From contig JAKBWA010000055.1 of the NCBI GenBank assembly GCA_021841025.1, positions 53,685 to 117,684 of the forward strand: 64,000 bases of DNA, given 5' to 3'. Below are positions 55,892 through 64,000 of the stretch, piece by piece. The DNA is from Bacillota bacterium (lineage in GTDB: Bacteria; Bacillota; Sulfobacillia; Sulfobacillales; Sulfobacillaceae). The notes beneath the pieces were generated by a model that saw nothing but the letters and a program-made list of their open reading frames with translations, did not search any database and had not been told where the DNA came from. Position 1 is the first letter of the stretch, and every line of letters starts with the position of its first letter. The position numbers were made by a program, and so were the translations under genes.

Positions 55892-56578
55892 TCACCCTAG
55901 CCGAATTTTTTCTCCCACAGAAGTCCACAGCTCCGGACCTTCCCGAAGAGCTGACACGGTTGGGACCACTCCGATAATGGGGACATTGGTCATTTTTTCA
56001 ATGATGGCGGGATTATGCCAACATGACGGGTCACGCTTCATCAATTCTTGGCTGTGCTGATTCATGACAATGCCAGCCACATCCACTCCCCGACTCTTCG
56101 CATACTCTACCGTCAAGACGGTATGATTGATCGTCCCCAGTCCACTTCGACTAACAATGATTAAAGGGATCTGCAATTGTCTTGGAATATCGGCCATAGT
56201 CAAGGTTTCATCGATCGGCACTGCCAAGCCTCCCGCACCTTCAATGAAGGTTATCTGATGACGGGCCATAATATCCGTGGCTTTTTGGATTATGGCCGAG
56301 AAATCAATCACGCGGCCACTCATCTTGGTAGCCGCCCACGGGGAGACAGGTGGCTGAAAAATATAAGGAACTACCATATCTTGTTCATCATCATTTTGGG
56401 CAGCATGATGAAGTTTTAAGGCATCCTCGGGCCACCCCGGACCTTCATGACCCGTCTCTATCGGCTTCATAACACCGACACTGTGTCCCTGAGTAGCATA
56501 ATGTCCCGCTAAACCGGCGGTGATGAACGTTTTCCCCACACCGGTATCCGTACCCGTAACAAAATAAGCACGTCTCAT
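55892..56578 (-). CDS. bioD: Dethiobiotin synthetase
   Basis: The 228-aa protein has the P-loop GTDTGVGKTF (residues 8-17), VMKPIETG and FIEGAGGLAVP with the ATP- and diamine-binding residues. It closes the ureido ring of dethiobiotin from 7,8-diaminopelargonate, CO2 and ATP. The start overlaps the bioA stop by four bases. It lies 21 bp before bioB. Confidence 0.97.
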   Translation of the reverse strand: MRRAYFVTGTDTGVGKTFITAGLAGHYATQGHSVGVMKPIETGHEGPGWPEDALKLHHAAQNDDEQDMVVPYIFQPPVSPWAATKMSGRVIDFSAIIQKATDIMARHQITFIEGAGGLAVPIDETLTMADIPRQLQIPLIIVSRSGLGTINHTVLTVEYAKSRGVDVAGIVMNQHSQELMKRDPSCWHNPAIIEKMTNVPIIGVVPTVSALREGPELWTSVGEKIRLG

Positions 56579-57957
56579 ACATCTTTCACCTCGCTCAGAC
56601 GGTGTTCTCCTTCTTTTAAAGCACTATCCAATATCGCGATCATTTCTGCGAGTTCGTCCGCCTTTGAGGCAAGGGGGGGCATAAAAATGACAACATTGCC
56701 GATAGGGCGCAGTATCATCCCTTTAGAACGGGCTATTTCTTGGATAACTCGCCCCGCTTGCCGAGCATAAGGAAACGGAATGCGCTTTTCCGGATCTTGG
56801 GCCAACTCAATACCAATCATTAAACCTTTTTGCCGCACATCACCGACATAGGGCAGATCTCGGAAGGACTCGATAGCGGGTTGAATCCGTCTGGCCATCT
56901 CCTCAACATGGGCAATGAGATGAGTGGATTCTATCAAATCCAAATTGGCCACACTGGCAGCAGCAGCCAACTGATTTCCGGCATAGGAATGTCCATGATA
57001 CAAAGCCTTGCGGTCTTGGGCCCGGCAATAAAATTGTTGATAAACAGCTTCCGTCGTGGCTGTAACCGACAAAGGCAAATATCCCCCGCTCACTCCTTTA
57101 CCCATACACAGGATGTCGGGCGTCACCCCGTCATGCTCAATAGCCCAAAATTTCCCGGTCCGGCCGACGCCGGTCGCGACTTCATCGACAATCAGGAGCA
57201 CGTGATATTGATCACACAAAGCGCGCAAGCGAGACAAAAATCCGGGCGGCGCCGGAATCATCCCTCCTGCACCTTGCACCACTTCGATAATCACGGCAGC
57301 TAGCACGTCTTGATTCTCGCGCAGGGATTCTTCGACTAAATCAGTGCAGGCCAACTGACAACGAGGGTAACTCAAATTTAACGGACATCGATAGCAGTCG
57401 GGATATTTGACGCGAGGATGTTTTGGCAAAGCATCCAGAAATGGCCAATGAAATAACGGATCCGGCGCTACAGCCATGGCGCCCATGGTGTCGCCATGAT
57501 AATTGGTAGTAAAGCCGAGAATTTTGGTTTTGCGGCTATTTCCTTGATTGGCCCAAAATTGGATGGCCATTTTTAAACCGACTTCCACAGCCGATGCCCC
57601 CGAGTCGGAAAAGAAAAAGCGGGTGATGGCCTGAGGCGTCACCCCATGGAGTTTATGCGCCAATACACTGATGGGCACATTGCCTTGTCCCAGTAAGGTG
57701 GAATGCGCTATTTCTTGCAATTGGTCGATAATGGCTTGATTGATCTCGGCTACATGATGTCCATGGACATTGAGCCAAACAGAAGACACCCCATCATAAT
57801 ACCAATTCCCATCGACATCCCGAATTCTGACTCCGTCTGCTGCCTCGATGATCAAAGGATTCCCGTCATCATAATCCTTCATGGGAGTAAAAGGATGCCA
57901 TACATGATCTTGATCCCACTGTCGAATTTGTTGAATTGTATAATCCATCATCGTCAT
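56575..57957 (-). CDS. bioA: Adenosylmethionine-8-amino-7-oxononanoate aminotransferase
   Basis: The 460-aa class III aminotransferase has the BioA start (WHPFTPMKDYDDGNPLIIEA), DGVSSVWLNVHGH, and the PLP Lys in LCMGKGVSGGYLPLS. A LIVDEVATGVGRTGKFWA block precedes it. It converts KAPA to DAPA with S-adenosylmethionine as amino donor. The exact start is unclear among three nearby in-frame ATGs; AAAGG best fits the second or third. Overlaps bioD by four bases. Confidence 0.96.
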   Translation of the reverse strand: MTMMDYTIQQIRQWDQDHVWHPFTPMKDYDDGNPLIIEAADGVRIRDVDGNWYYDGVSSVWLNVHGHHVAEINQAIIDQLQEIAHSTLLGQGNVPISVLAHKLHGVTPQAITRFFFSDSGASAVEVGLKMAIQFWANQGNSRKTKILGFTTNYHGDTMGAMAVAPDPLFHWPFLDALPKHPRVKYPDCYRCPLNLSYPRCQLACTDLVEESLRENQDVLAAVIIEVVQGAGGMIPAPPGFLSRLRALCDQYHVLLIVDEVATGVGRTGKFWAIEHDGVTPDILCMGKGVSGGYLPLSVTATTEAVYQQFYCRAQDRKALYHGHSYAGNQLAAAASVANLDLIESTHLIAHVEEMARRIQPAIESFRDLPYVGDVRQKGLMIGIELAQDPEKRIPFPYARQAGRVIQEIARSKGMILRPIGNVVIFMPPLASKADELAEMIAILDSALKEGEHRLSEVKDV

Positions 57958-58017
57958 CCTTTGAGAAGAATTTTGCCGTGCAATACGTCACCGGGTTCCG
58001 CAAGCCCATGCCTCGAT

Positions 58018-59199
58018 TTAGTCTTTATTGGGTGAAAAAGAAAGATTAAGCTTTTGAATCACACCGAGGACATAGTCAATCTGTTCCTGAGTGTGGTTCG
58101 CCGTTAACGCAAAACGAATGCGGCTCGAATTTATTGGCACACTCGGCGGTCTTATCGCGGATGCCCAAATGAACCCTTGCCTCAAATGATTGGCCACCTG
58201 CAAGGTATCGTTTTCTGGTCCAATAATCCACGGAATAATAGGAATTTCAGGTGCAGCTGTTGCAATTGTTCTGTGACCCATTTGTTGCAGATGTGTTCGG
58301 AAATAGACACTGTGATGCCATAGTTGTTGGCGTTCGGGTAGTGAATTCTCCAGGATATCGAGGCTGGTTGTGCCGGCAGCACACCAGGATGGCGGCAGAG
58401 ATGAAGAAAAAATCCATGAACGTGCCGTGTTCTGCAAATATTGGATAACGTCTGCGGATCCGGCAACAACCCCGCCGTGAATGCCTAAGCCTTTGCTTAG
58501 GCTACTCGCTAAGATTATCCACGGTGAATGAAGATCAAAGTACTGCCACGAGCCGCCGCCCTGCTGTCCCAGAACACCTATGGCGTGGGAGTCGTCCACC
58601 AACAGCCATGCGCGATATTGCTCCGCCAACTCTAAAAGCTGTGGCAAGGGCGCTATATCTCCATCCATGCTAAAGATTCCGTCGCTCACAATCATGCGGC
58701 GCCGAGAGCTATCTTTCTTGATCCGCTCTTCTAAAGAGTTCACATCACCGTGGGGGTATATAACCACGCGTGCCTTGGACAGTCGGCACGCATCAATCAG
58801 ACTGGCATGGTTCAAGCTATCGGAAAAGATGGTATCGCCATCTTCCATTAAGGAGGGGATAACAGCCAGACCTGCCAAATATCCCGAGGAAACCACAAGC
58901 GCCCTTTCGGTTTCAAAGAATTGAGCCAACCTCTGGGTCAATACGTCTTGTTCGGTTGAATAACCACAAACCAAGGGGGATCCTCCACTCGATAGCCCGT
59001 ATTGTTCCAGGGATTGTTGCGCCACTTTGATAACTTGGGGATGCTGCGCCATTCCCATATAATTGCCGGAACTGACATTGATATATTGATTGTGGTTTTT
59101 TTCAATGAGAGGAGCATTTCCATAATCCGCGACTACCGCCTCGCGTAGTCTGCCATCCCGTTCCCAGCGGGAAAAATCTTCGGAAAATTTTTCGTTCAT
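58018..59199 (-). CDS. bioF: 8-amino-7-oxononanoate synthase
   Basis: The 393-aa alpha-oxoamine synthase has the PLP Lys in LASSLSKGLGIHGG and the conserved SSGNYMGMAQHPQV, DSLNHASLIDACR and VDDSHAIGVLGQQGG blocks. It joins pimeloyl-CoA/ACP with alanine to form KAPA. The closest alternative is glycine C-acetyltransferase, but the place at the head of bioA-bioD-bioB settles it. It starts the operon; 60 bp separate it from bioA. Confidence 0.95.
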   Translation of the reverse strand: MNEKFSEDFSRWERDGRLREAVVADYGNAPLIEKNHNQYINVSSGNYMGMAQHPQVIKVAQQSLEQYGLSSGGSPLVCGYSTEQDVLTQRLAQFFETERALVVSSGYLAGLAVIPSLMEDGDTIFSDSLNHASLIDACRLSKARVVIYPHGDVNSLEERIKKDSSRRRMIVSDGIFSMDGDIAPLPQLLELAEQYRAWLLVDDSHAIGVLGQQGGGSWQYFDLHSPWIILASSLSKGLGIHGGVVAGSADVIQYLQNTARSWIFSSSLPPSWCAAGTTSLDILENSLPERQQLWHHSVYFRTHLQQMGHRTIATAAPEIPIIPWIIGPENDTLQVANHLRQGFIWASAIRPPSVPINSSRIRFALTANHTQEQIDYVLGVIQKLNLSFSPNKD

Positions 59200-59468
59200 A
59201 GTCCCCTCTTTCTCGGTCGCTCGCCTTTAACTTGTTTCTCAATATCCTATTCTACACGATCTCCCTCACGCCTTTTAACGTAGAGGCGGCAAACCAAAAT
59301 TTCGGAGGATCCTCTGACATCATTCGGTACTCACACATTATAATTGTTAAAATATCTTGAAGAAGGTAGACGATAATACCTGGCTATGTCTTTTCAACGC
59401 CATAATATTGTGTATTCACTACGGCCTTGCTATGGTATGGAAAGTATGCGATGAAATGAGGAATGTTA
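59200..59468. promoter_or_regulatory. Divergent region between bio operon and membrane gene
   Basis: TATAAT on the minus strand (59337-59342 region) is a likely -10 for bioF, leaving a leader of about 135 nt. The palindrome GAGGATCCTC lies at 59305-59314. I looked for a BirA-type operator and found only partial TTGTTAA words near 59345, so biotin repression is not called. Confidence 0.4.
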
Positions 59469-60245
59469 ATGCTTAGGAATGCTGTAAAAATGTGGTTGAA
59501 TGGCCTCAAACAAGGAGGAACATGGACGACCTTGATTTGGATGGCTATATTTTCTCTGACGTTCTTTCTTTTGCTTCTCGCCATCGGTGGCGCATCCTTG
59601 GCAGGCACCATGCTTCATCCAGGCTTCACTCAGCCTTTGGGAACGTCTTCGACTTCCGCTAGCGCCGCGACCCACCTGGTGGTAGGCGTTGTGTTTGTTT
59701 ACCTGCTGATGCTGGGCGCTACTCCTTTTCTGACGGGTGGAATTTATGGACTGTACGGCCAAGCGGTTCAAGGAATAAAAGTGTCATGGGGCACTTTTTG
59801 GACTATGGGCAAGAAGTTGTATGGAAGAGGATGGGGTCTCATCGGATACGTCATCCTTTATGTCATGGTAATCGGCATTTTTGCTTCCATTGTCATTGCG
59901 ACTCTTCATGTCACGGGAATTATTCTTGCCCTGGCAGCTTTCATCCTCACGCTTCCTTGGGGTCTTCGCATGACAGGAGAACTTTTCGTTGACCAGAACA
60001 CATGGGGAAAGAGCTTCCGCCAAAGTTTTCAAAAAAGGTATTATGGACAGCTGTTGCTGGGTCTCGCCCTTGGTGCTATTGCCTATCTCCTCCTGATTTT
60101 TTTGGATGTTATCTTAGTTCATGCCCTGGGAGCGGTGGGAATCGCGCTTTACTTAATTCTTGAATTAGTTTTTGCTGTAGCCGTTCCCCTATGGTTGTTT
60201 GCCCTGTATGCGGCCACTAAAACGGGAAGCTCCTCTCAACAATGA
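59469..60245 (+). CDS. Multi-pass membrane protein, function unknown
   Basis: The 258-aa protein has an N-terminal helix near residue 22 (TTLIWMAIFSLTFFLLLLAI), pairs of hydrophobic segments around 70-90, 115-155 (GWGLIGYVILYVMVIGIFAS) and 190-245, and amphipathic stretches between them (AVQGIKVSWGTFWTMGKKLY). The layout resembles DUF4013/YciC-type membrane proteins but no firm match can be given. ATG at 59469 has GAGGA seven bases upstream; an ATG two codons earlier is too close. It diverges from the bio operon. Confidence 0.7.
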   Translation: MLRNAVKMWLNGLKQGGTWTTLIWMAIFSLTFFLLLLAIGGASLAGTMLHPGFTQPLGTSSTSASAATHLVVGVVFVYLLMLGATPFLTGGIYGLYGQAVQGIKVSWGTFWTMGKKLYGRGWGLIGYVILYVMVIGIFASIVIATLHVTGIILALAAFILTLPWGLRMTGELFVDQNTWGKSFRQSFQKRYYGQLLLGLALGAIAYLLLIFLDVILVHALGAVGIALYLILELVFAVAVPLWLFALYAATKTGSSSQQ

Positions 60246-60675
60246 TAAAAGTTCGTCTGAAGTGGTCTGACCATCTGTAGACAGATGGGGCTACGGCCCT
60301 GGCAACAGTTAAGGCCATACTCTTGCTTTCTAAAAATGGGCTTAACCTTGTCAGCCTTGAAAGGACGAATCTTCCGTGCCTCGCAAACATTGGCGTGGCG
60401 CGTCATTGCGAGCCTGCTCCTGTACGATCCGCCATGACACGTCGCCGGGTGCAATAAGACACGGTCCCTTTCGAGAACCCGGTATGCTGCTATCCAGTGA
60501 CGAGGTTCAACTCACGGTGGGACTAAGAATGGAATTCTCACAAGTCCGCTTGCTCTGTAGCCGTGTCACGAGTTTACTTACGCGATTCTTGATATGTTTT
60601 AGAGGTAAACCCGGTGTGATCTATTTCAAGGTGGCCCGCGAAATAATGGACTGGGCAATAACCGGGGGGTGGAAT
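60246..60675. other. Gap with a short perfect hairpin
   Basis: CCATCTGT-AG-ACAGATGG at 60271-60288 forms an eight-base-pair hairpin just past the membrane-protein stop. No T tract follows. The rest, including a frame from 60376, is upstream of the acetyltransferase and not called. Confidence 0.4.
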
Positions 60676-61176
60676 GTGGAGATTCGGCAAATTACCGAGG
60701 ACGATGCAGCAGCATTTTTGGCCCTGCAGCTCCAACTCGATCGTGAAACCGATTTCATGCTTATGGCGCCGGGGGAGCGGCAAACAACCGCCAGACAGCA
60801 GCGCGACATCATCCGCAAAATCCTATCCGACGGGCGGTCCATGACATGGGTGATAGCAGATGATCGACATCTGGTAGGCGGATTGACCTTACGGGCCATG
60901 GCACCCTTTAAAATCCGCCATACCGGGCACATTGTCGTGGGACTTTTGGCATCACACCGGGGCCAAGGACTGGGTTCTAAGCTGTTTGGGCAAATGGAAA
61001 CGTGGGCACGCGTCCATGCATTTCATCGTTTGGAACTCACTGTGATGTGCGACAACCGGGCCGCCTTAAATCTCTATCTAACGCAGGGATTTATGGTGGA
61101 GGGCCTTCGTCGGGACAGCATTCGGCAACCGGACGGACACTGGGTGGACGAGTATGCCATGTCCAAACTGCTCTAA
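60676..61176 (+). CDS. GNAT-family N-acetyltransferase
   Basis: The 166-aa protein has the GNAT order: N-terminal EIRQITEDDAAAFLALQLQL, the motif A region GHIVVGLLASHRGQGLGSKL with the acetyl-CoA pyrophosphate loop RGQGLG, and motif B (RLELTVMCDNRAALNLYLTQ, GFMVEGLRRDS). It acetylates an amino group on an unknown substrate. GTG at 60676 is preferred because GGGGGGTGG lies just upstream and GNAT proteins usually begin here; an ATG nine codons earlier has a poor site. It is a single gene. Confidence 0.88.
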   Translation: MEIRQITEDDAAAFLALQLQLDRETDFMLMAPGERQTTARQQRDIIRKILSDGRSMTWVIADDRHLVGGLTLRAMAPFKIRHTGHIVVGLLASHRGQGLGSKLFGQMETWARVHAFHRLELTVMCDNRAALNLYLTQGFMVEGLRRDSIRQPDGHWVDEYAMSKLL

Positions 61177-61916
61177 GATAATCGGGGCTCAAGAGACCAG
61201 GCATGGCCTCTTGATACGGCATAGTGCTAAATCTGTGCCAGAGTCGCTCCCGCGCATTCGGGGGGCATAGCCGAAGAAGGACAACACGATCCGAGCCCAT
61301 ACACGGACTATGACATTAACCGGGCAAGACTTGGGAATCACACTGCTCAGCTGTCTTTTGTAGACAGCTCAACCTAATTCTAATCCCACCATCCAGGATC
61401 TTTCGCAATCATATTGGCTCAATATCCCTTCAATAGGCCATGATAGCCATCATGGCCTATTGAACCAATGTTTCTTAATCTAAAGGCTAGAGCAACAAGC
61501 GATGTGTTCTGAATAGAAACCCTCAGACAATCTATCGCTAAAAGATCTTTGCTCAAACTCAATAAATCTCCCCGTCAATTAAAGCCCCTTCAAAAGAATT
61601 ATGTCATAATACACTCATATTACTGTTAATAAATACCTGTACCGGTAGGCACCATTCTTGTTTTCTGAAACTAGACGCCGATCCTGACATGAAAACACGA
61701 GAGAGGATTACTACCGAATGCATAAAAACTTTCGAAAGTTCCGCACTATGTTGACCGGTCCCGTCATGACTCTGTTTTTTACTTCTTTTCTAGTGCCCTT
61801 TTCAGCCTTTCTGCTTCAAACTTGGTCAGATTGCTCCGAAAATGGAGAACAAACCCTAAAAAATACTCGGAAAGGTCGTACAATGGTGATATCAGGGGAG
61901 AAAGGAGGAGCAACCC
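61177..61916. other. Gap with two hairpins, no gene
   Basis: Holds the weak hairpin AGCTGTC-TTTTGTA-GACAGCT at 61349-61369 and the strong one at 61429-61464. A frame from 61718 (MHKNFRKFRTMLTGPVMTLF) has a membrane-like start but changes character and runs into the IS1595-like fragment; it is not called. Confidence 0.45.
61429..61464. repeat. Perfect 16-bp inverted repeat
   Basis: TTCAATAGGCCATGAT at 61429-61444 is matched exactly at 61449-61464 with an AGCC loop. ATTGG/CCAAT words outside it extend the symmetry. It lies 250 bp after the acetyltransferase and lacks a T tract, so a terminator is uncertain. Confidence 0.7.
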
Positions 61917-62198
61917 GTGACCTTAATGGACTGGCAACAGAAATTTCGCACCGTGGAAGACTGTGGGAGTGCTGCCTAAAGAAGGCAACATAGTTTATAT
62001 TTCAGTCTTTTCGGGACGGTGCAAGGTTTAGCAACATTTGCCGCTTATGCCTTTGGAGGAATAGGATATGCCTTCTTACGTCTTTTAGGCTTGTTCGCAC
62101 TTACCATTCCCTTAACGGGATTTGCCGTCATTTGTTATCGCAATGCCTCTCGGCTCGCGACAAACAAAGAAAAGGAACTGATAACAACGGCGGGATAA
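61917..62198 (+). pseudogene. IS1595-type transposase start joined to a membrane protein fragment
   Basis: GTG 61917, eight bases after AAAGGAGG, opens MTLMDWQQKFRTVEDCGSAA and stops after 20 codons. The phrase DWQQKFRTVEDC is the N-terminus typical of IS1595-family transposases, before the zinc-binding part. In the same frame after the stop, LFGTVQGLATFAAYAFGGIG, YAFLRLLGLFALTIPLTGFA, then NASRLATNKEKELITTAG, is a membrane-protein C-terminus. This is a truncated transposase fused by deletion or insertion to a fragment of another gene. Confidence 0.55.
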
Positions 62199-62647
62199 CG
62201 GTGGAACACAACACATACATGGTCAGGTCAGACAATTTCGTCCCAGGGCATTGTTCAAGAGTACTGGAACTGCACTTAGGTACTTATAAATACCACCGAA
62301 AAATTGCCTCTAATACCGCTAAACGCGAGCAAGGGTTCTTCTGTCCTAAATTCACAAACATCCATCCGCAGAATGAATACATGCAAAACGGCGAATCCAT
62401 CCCCCGTTACCTATACCGGCTCACTTGTAGGGTAGCTTTACCTGCTTATCGCAACGTCGTAAACCCACCTTCCGTCAGCAAGACCTTTTCGGGGTTGCCG
62501 AGGTCGGGGATCTCCACGAAACATTGCACCTTTTCTCTTTACCGGTATTATCCATGTTATATTAAATTTCCCACGCTGCGGCAGGAATATCGTAGTCTGG
62601 CGGCTAATGGGTTTCCATGTTTTCTACATCACGATATTATTCGAAGG
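62199..62647. other. Gap upstream of the TPR gene
   Basis: The open frame running into the TPR gene from 62132 has irregular composition and no ribosome binding site, so it is not part of the protein. Nothing else was recognised. Confidence 0.4.
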
Positions 62648-63778
62648 ATGAAATGTGTTCCGCAGAACTTCAAAAGGAAATTAGATGATCTGGATTATGA
62701 AATTCATCAAGAGCAGTGGGAAAAGGCCCGAACTCGGTTAGCCTATCTCCAAGAAATGTGCCCAGAGGATGTTGACGTACTTCACCACAAAGCCGTCATC
62801 GCCACCCATGATGATCAGTGGGATGACGCGAAAGCATTGTGGGAGCAAGTCTTGCGCCTACATCCGGATCATATCCCAGCATTGATTGGCATGGCGCGTG
62901 TAGCGCTTCATCAATCCGATTGGGCCATCGCAAACTATTATTTGCGTCAAGCCATAGTCGATGACGGTCGGTATCAAGCAGACGCTAGGCAGACGTTAAT
63001 GGTTGTGTTAGCACGTCAAGCCCAAGATTATATTGCCCAAAGCGAATGGGCCTCTCTAAAATTCGTGGCCCAAGAATTATTGGGCCTTGACTCGAATCAT
63101 CCGATAGCTTTAAACGGTCTCGGGATGGCCGCCATCAGTGAAACTCCGTTGAAAGAAGCCGAAGACTATTTTCGAAAAGCTCTGCAGTACACCGACTCGG
63201 CCCACGGTGCTTTTCGAGCTCAAATTCTTTTCAATTTAGGAGATGTTCTTTATCGGCAACAAAGCTATGAGGAAGCGCTCTCATGGTTAGAACAAGCCTA
63301 TCAGGTTCATCCGGACGATGTTACTGCCCGAAACGGAGTTATTAACGGATGGACCCAAGTGTTAGAAGGCGCACTTCGTCGCACGGATTGGGATCGCGTT
63401 CGTCAAGCAACAGACCGATTGCTCACGATGTTACCCAATGATCCGATTGCCTTAAATGCCATGGGCCTGTGGCATTGGCATGCTCGACACGATCGTCGGC
63501 GGGCATTTGATGCCTTTCAGCAAGCCTATAATAATACGTCTTCTCCCCGGGCGACATCGCTAAATCGCGCGTCGTACGCGATTAATGCGGGACAAATTGC
63601 TCTGGTACGCGGTCAAACCTTCAATGCCCGGCGGTGGTTTTTAAACGCACTGGCTCTTCAACCGCATAGCGCCTCAGCTCGTTCTGGGATAAGGGCAGCG
63701 TGTAAACAACTGGAAGCAACCATCATGTTTGTATGTATAACATGTCTATTCGCTGCCTCGGTAATTTTTCACTGGTAG
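62648..63778 (+). CDS. TPR-repeat protein with C-terminal hydrophobic segment
   Basis: The 376-aa protein consists of TPR helices (EQWEKARTRLAYLQEMCPED; DDAKALWEQVLRLHPDHIPA; SDWAIANYYLRQAIVDDGRY; ALQYTDSAHGAFRAQILFNL; SYEEALSWLEQAYQVHPDDV) and ends with a hydrophobic stretch IMFVCITCLFAASVIFHW, a possible membrane anchor. TPR proteins serve as protein-protein scaffolds. ATG at 62648 is the first in the TPR reading sequence; its GAAGG is too close, so the true start may differ slightly. It is the last gene of the window. Confidence 0.78.
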   Translation: MKCVPQNFKRKLDDLDYEIHQEQWEKARTRLAYLQEMCPEDVDVLHHKAVIATHDDQWDDAKALWEQVLRLHPDHIPALIGMARVALHQSDWAIANYYLRQAIVDDGRYQADARQTLMVVLARQAQDYIAQSEWASLKFVAQELLGLDSNHPIALNGLGMAAISETPLKEAEDYFRKALQYTDSAHGAFRAQILFNLGDVLYRQQSYEEALSWLEQAYQVHPDDVTARNGVINGWTQVLEGALRRTDWDRVRQATDRLLTMLPNDPIALNAMGLWHWHARHDRRRAFDAFQQAYNNTSSPRATSLNRASYAINAGQIALVRGQTFNARRWFLNALALQPHSASARSGIRAACKQLEATIMFVCITCLFAASVIFHW

Positions 63779-64000
63779 CCTATTGAATCCTCCGGGTAAC
63801 AAGAATTTTTCAGAACACTGATATTGCCTATCAAACAAGAATTCCGGGGGTGTTCCCCGGATTTAAGAGAATGACTACATCTGTTGCGGGTTCCAATTTT
63901 ACCGAATCCGAAAAAATTCATAATCATCAAAGATGGAAGGAGATGGCGAACCACTTCATCTGTATTTAATGGCAGCTGCCATAGCGTTCGCCAGTGCATT
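63779..64000. terminator. End region with a terminator-like hairpin
   Basis: TCCGGGG-GTGTT-CCCCGGA at 63843-63861 forms a seven-base-pair hairpin followed by TTT, 65 bp past the TPR stop. It is a plausible terminator. The rest to the window end holds no convincing gene. Confidence 0.5.

Noticed and set aside
59200..59468. BirA-type biotin operator
   Set aside because: Only partial TTGTTAA words are present, without the spaced palindrome expected for BirA.
1..64000. CRISPR arrays, tRNA and rRNA genes
   Set aside because: No regularly spaced direct repeats and no tRNA/rRNA signature were seen when reading both strands; a covariance search was not possible.

Overview
The window looks like chromosome from a Gram-positive acidophile of the Sulfobacillus type. 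This is an inference from overall character: moderate GC, strong AGGAGG ribosome binding sites, frequent GTG/TTG starts, lipoproteins with LAGC-type lipoboxes, very large secreted proteins with Ig-like repeats, and several transporters. No rRNA, tRNA or CRISPR array was found, so the genus is not proven.

Layout. 1-9 kb (minus strand): the end of a glycosyltransferase/TPR gene cut by the window edge, then two very large secreted proteins (1045 and 1223 aa) that share a repeated 'YQFW' module near the N-terminus, with a small ribbon-helix-helix regulator between them. 9-21 kb: a cold-shock protein, a small membrane protein, an aldo/keto reductase, a two-gene ABC exporter, a lipoprotein, a MntP-type manganese exporter, an alpha/beta hydrolase and a GapN-type aldehyde dehydrogenase, separated by long, apparently decayed gaps. 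21.5-32.2 kb is the most coherent unit: a zinc-ribbon microprotein and an XRE regulator, then a LacI regulator with a perfect palindromic operator in its own promoter, a GH35-like beta-galactosidase and a complete five-gene peptide-type ABC importer, ending at a hairpin. It reads as a self-regulated uptake and hydrolysis operon for a galactoside-type oligosaccharide. 32.5-40.4 kb: an MFS exporter, a second sugar importer (binding protein and two permeases, no ATPase) and a phosphate/sugar-type MFS symporter.

40.4-46.7 kb is a scrap zone: a 152-bp MITE-like element, a lone terminator, IS21-like end motifs, a frameshifted MFS pseudogene, a metallophosphoesterase, a decayed copy of the 3' end of the peptide-ABC operon joined to an alpha/beta hydrolase, and a VOC protein. 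The decayed copy matches the sequence just after the intact operon 11.8 kb away and points to an old duplication followed by reciprocal loss. 46.7-54.7 kb holds a secreted repeat protein, a PucR/CdaR-type regulator, a broken ISAzo13-family transposase beside an IS3-type fragment, two lipoproteins (one with Asp-box repeats) and a UPF0175-like protein. 54.8-59.2 kb is a biotin operon, bioF-bioA-bioD-bioB. The right end has a membrane protein, a GNAT acetyltransferase, an IS1595-like fragment and a TPR protein.

Several genes required correction of the start by ribosome binding site. Five genes or pseudogenes lie outside simple long-ORF calls: the left-edge glycosyltransferase, the zinc-ribbon microprotein, the ISAzo13 pseudogene, the MFS pseudogene and the decayed dppF-like tail.
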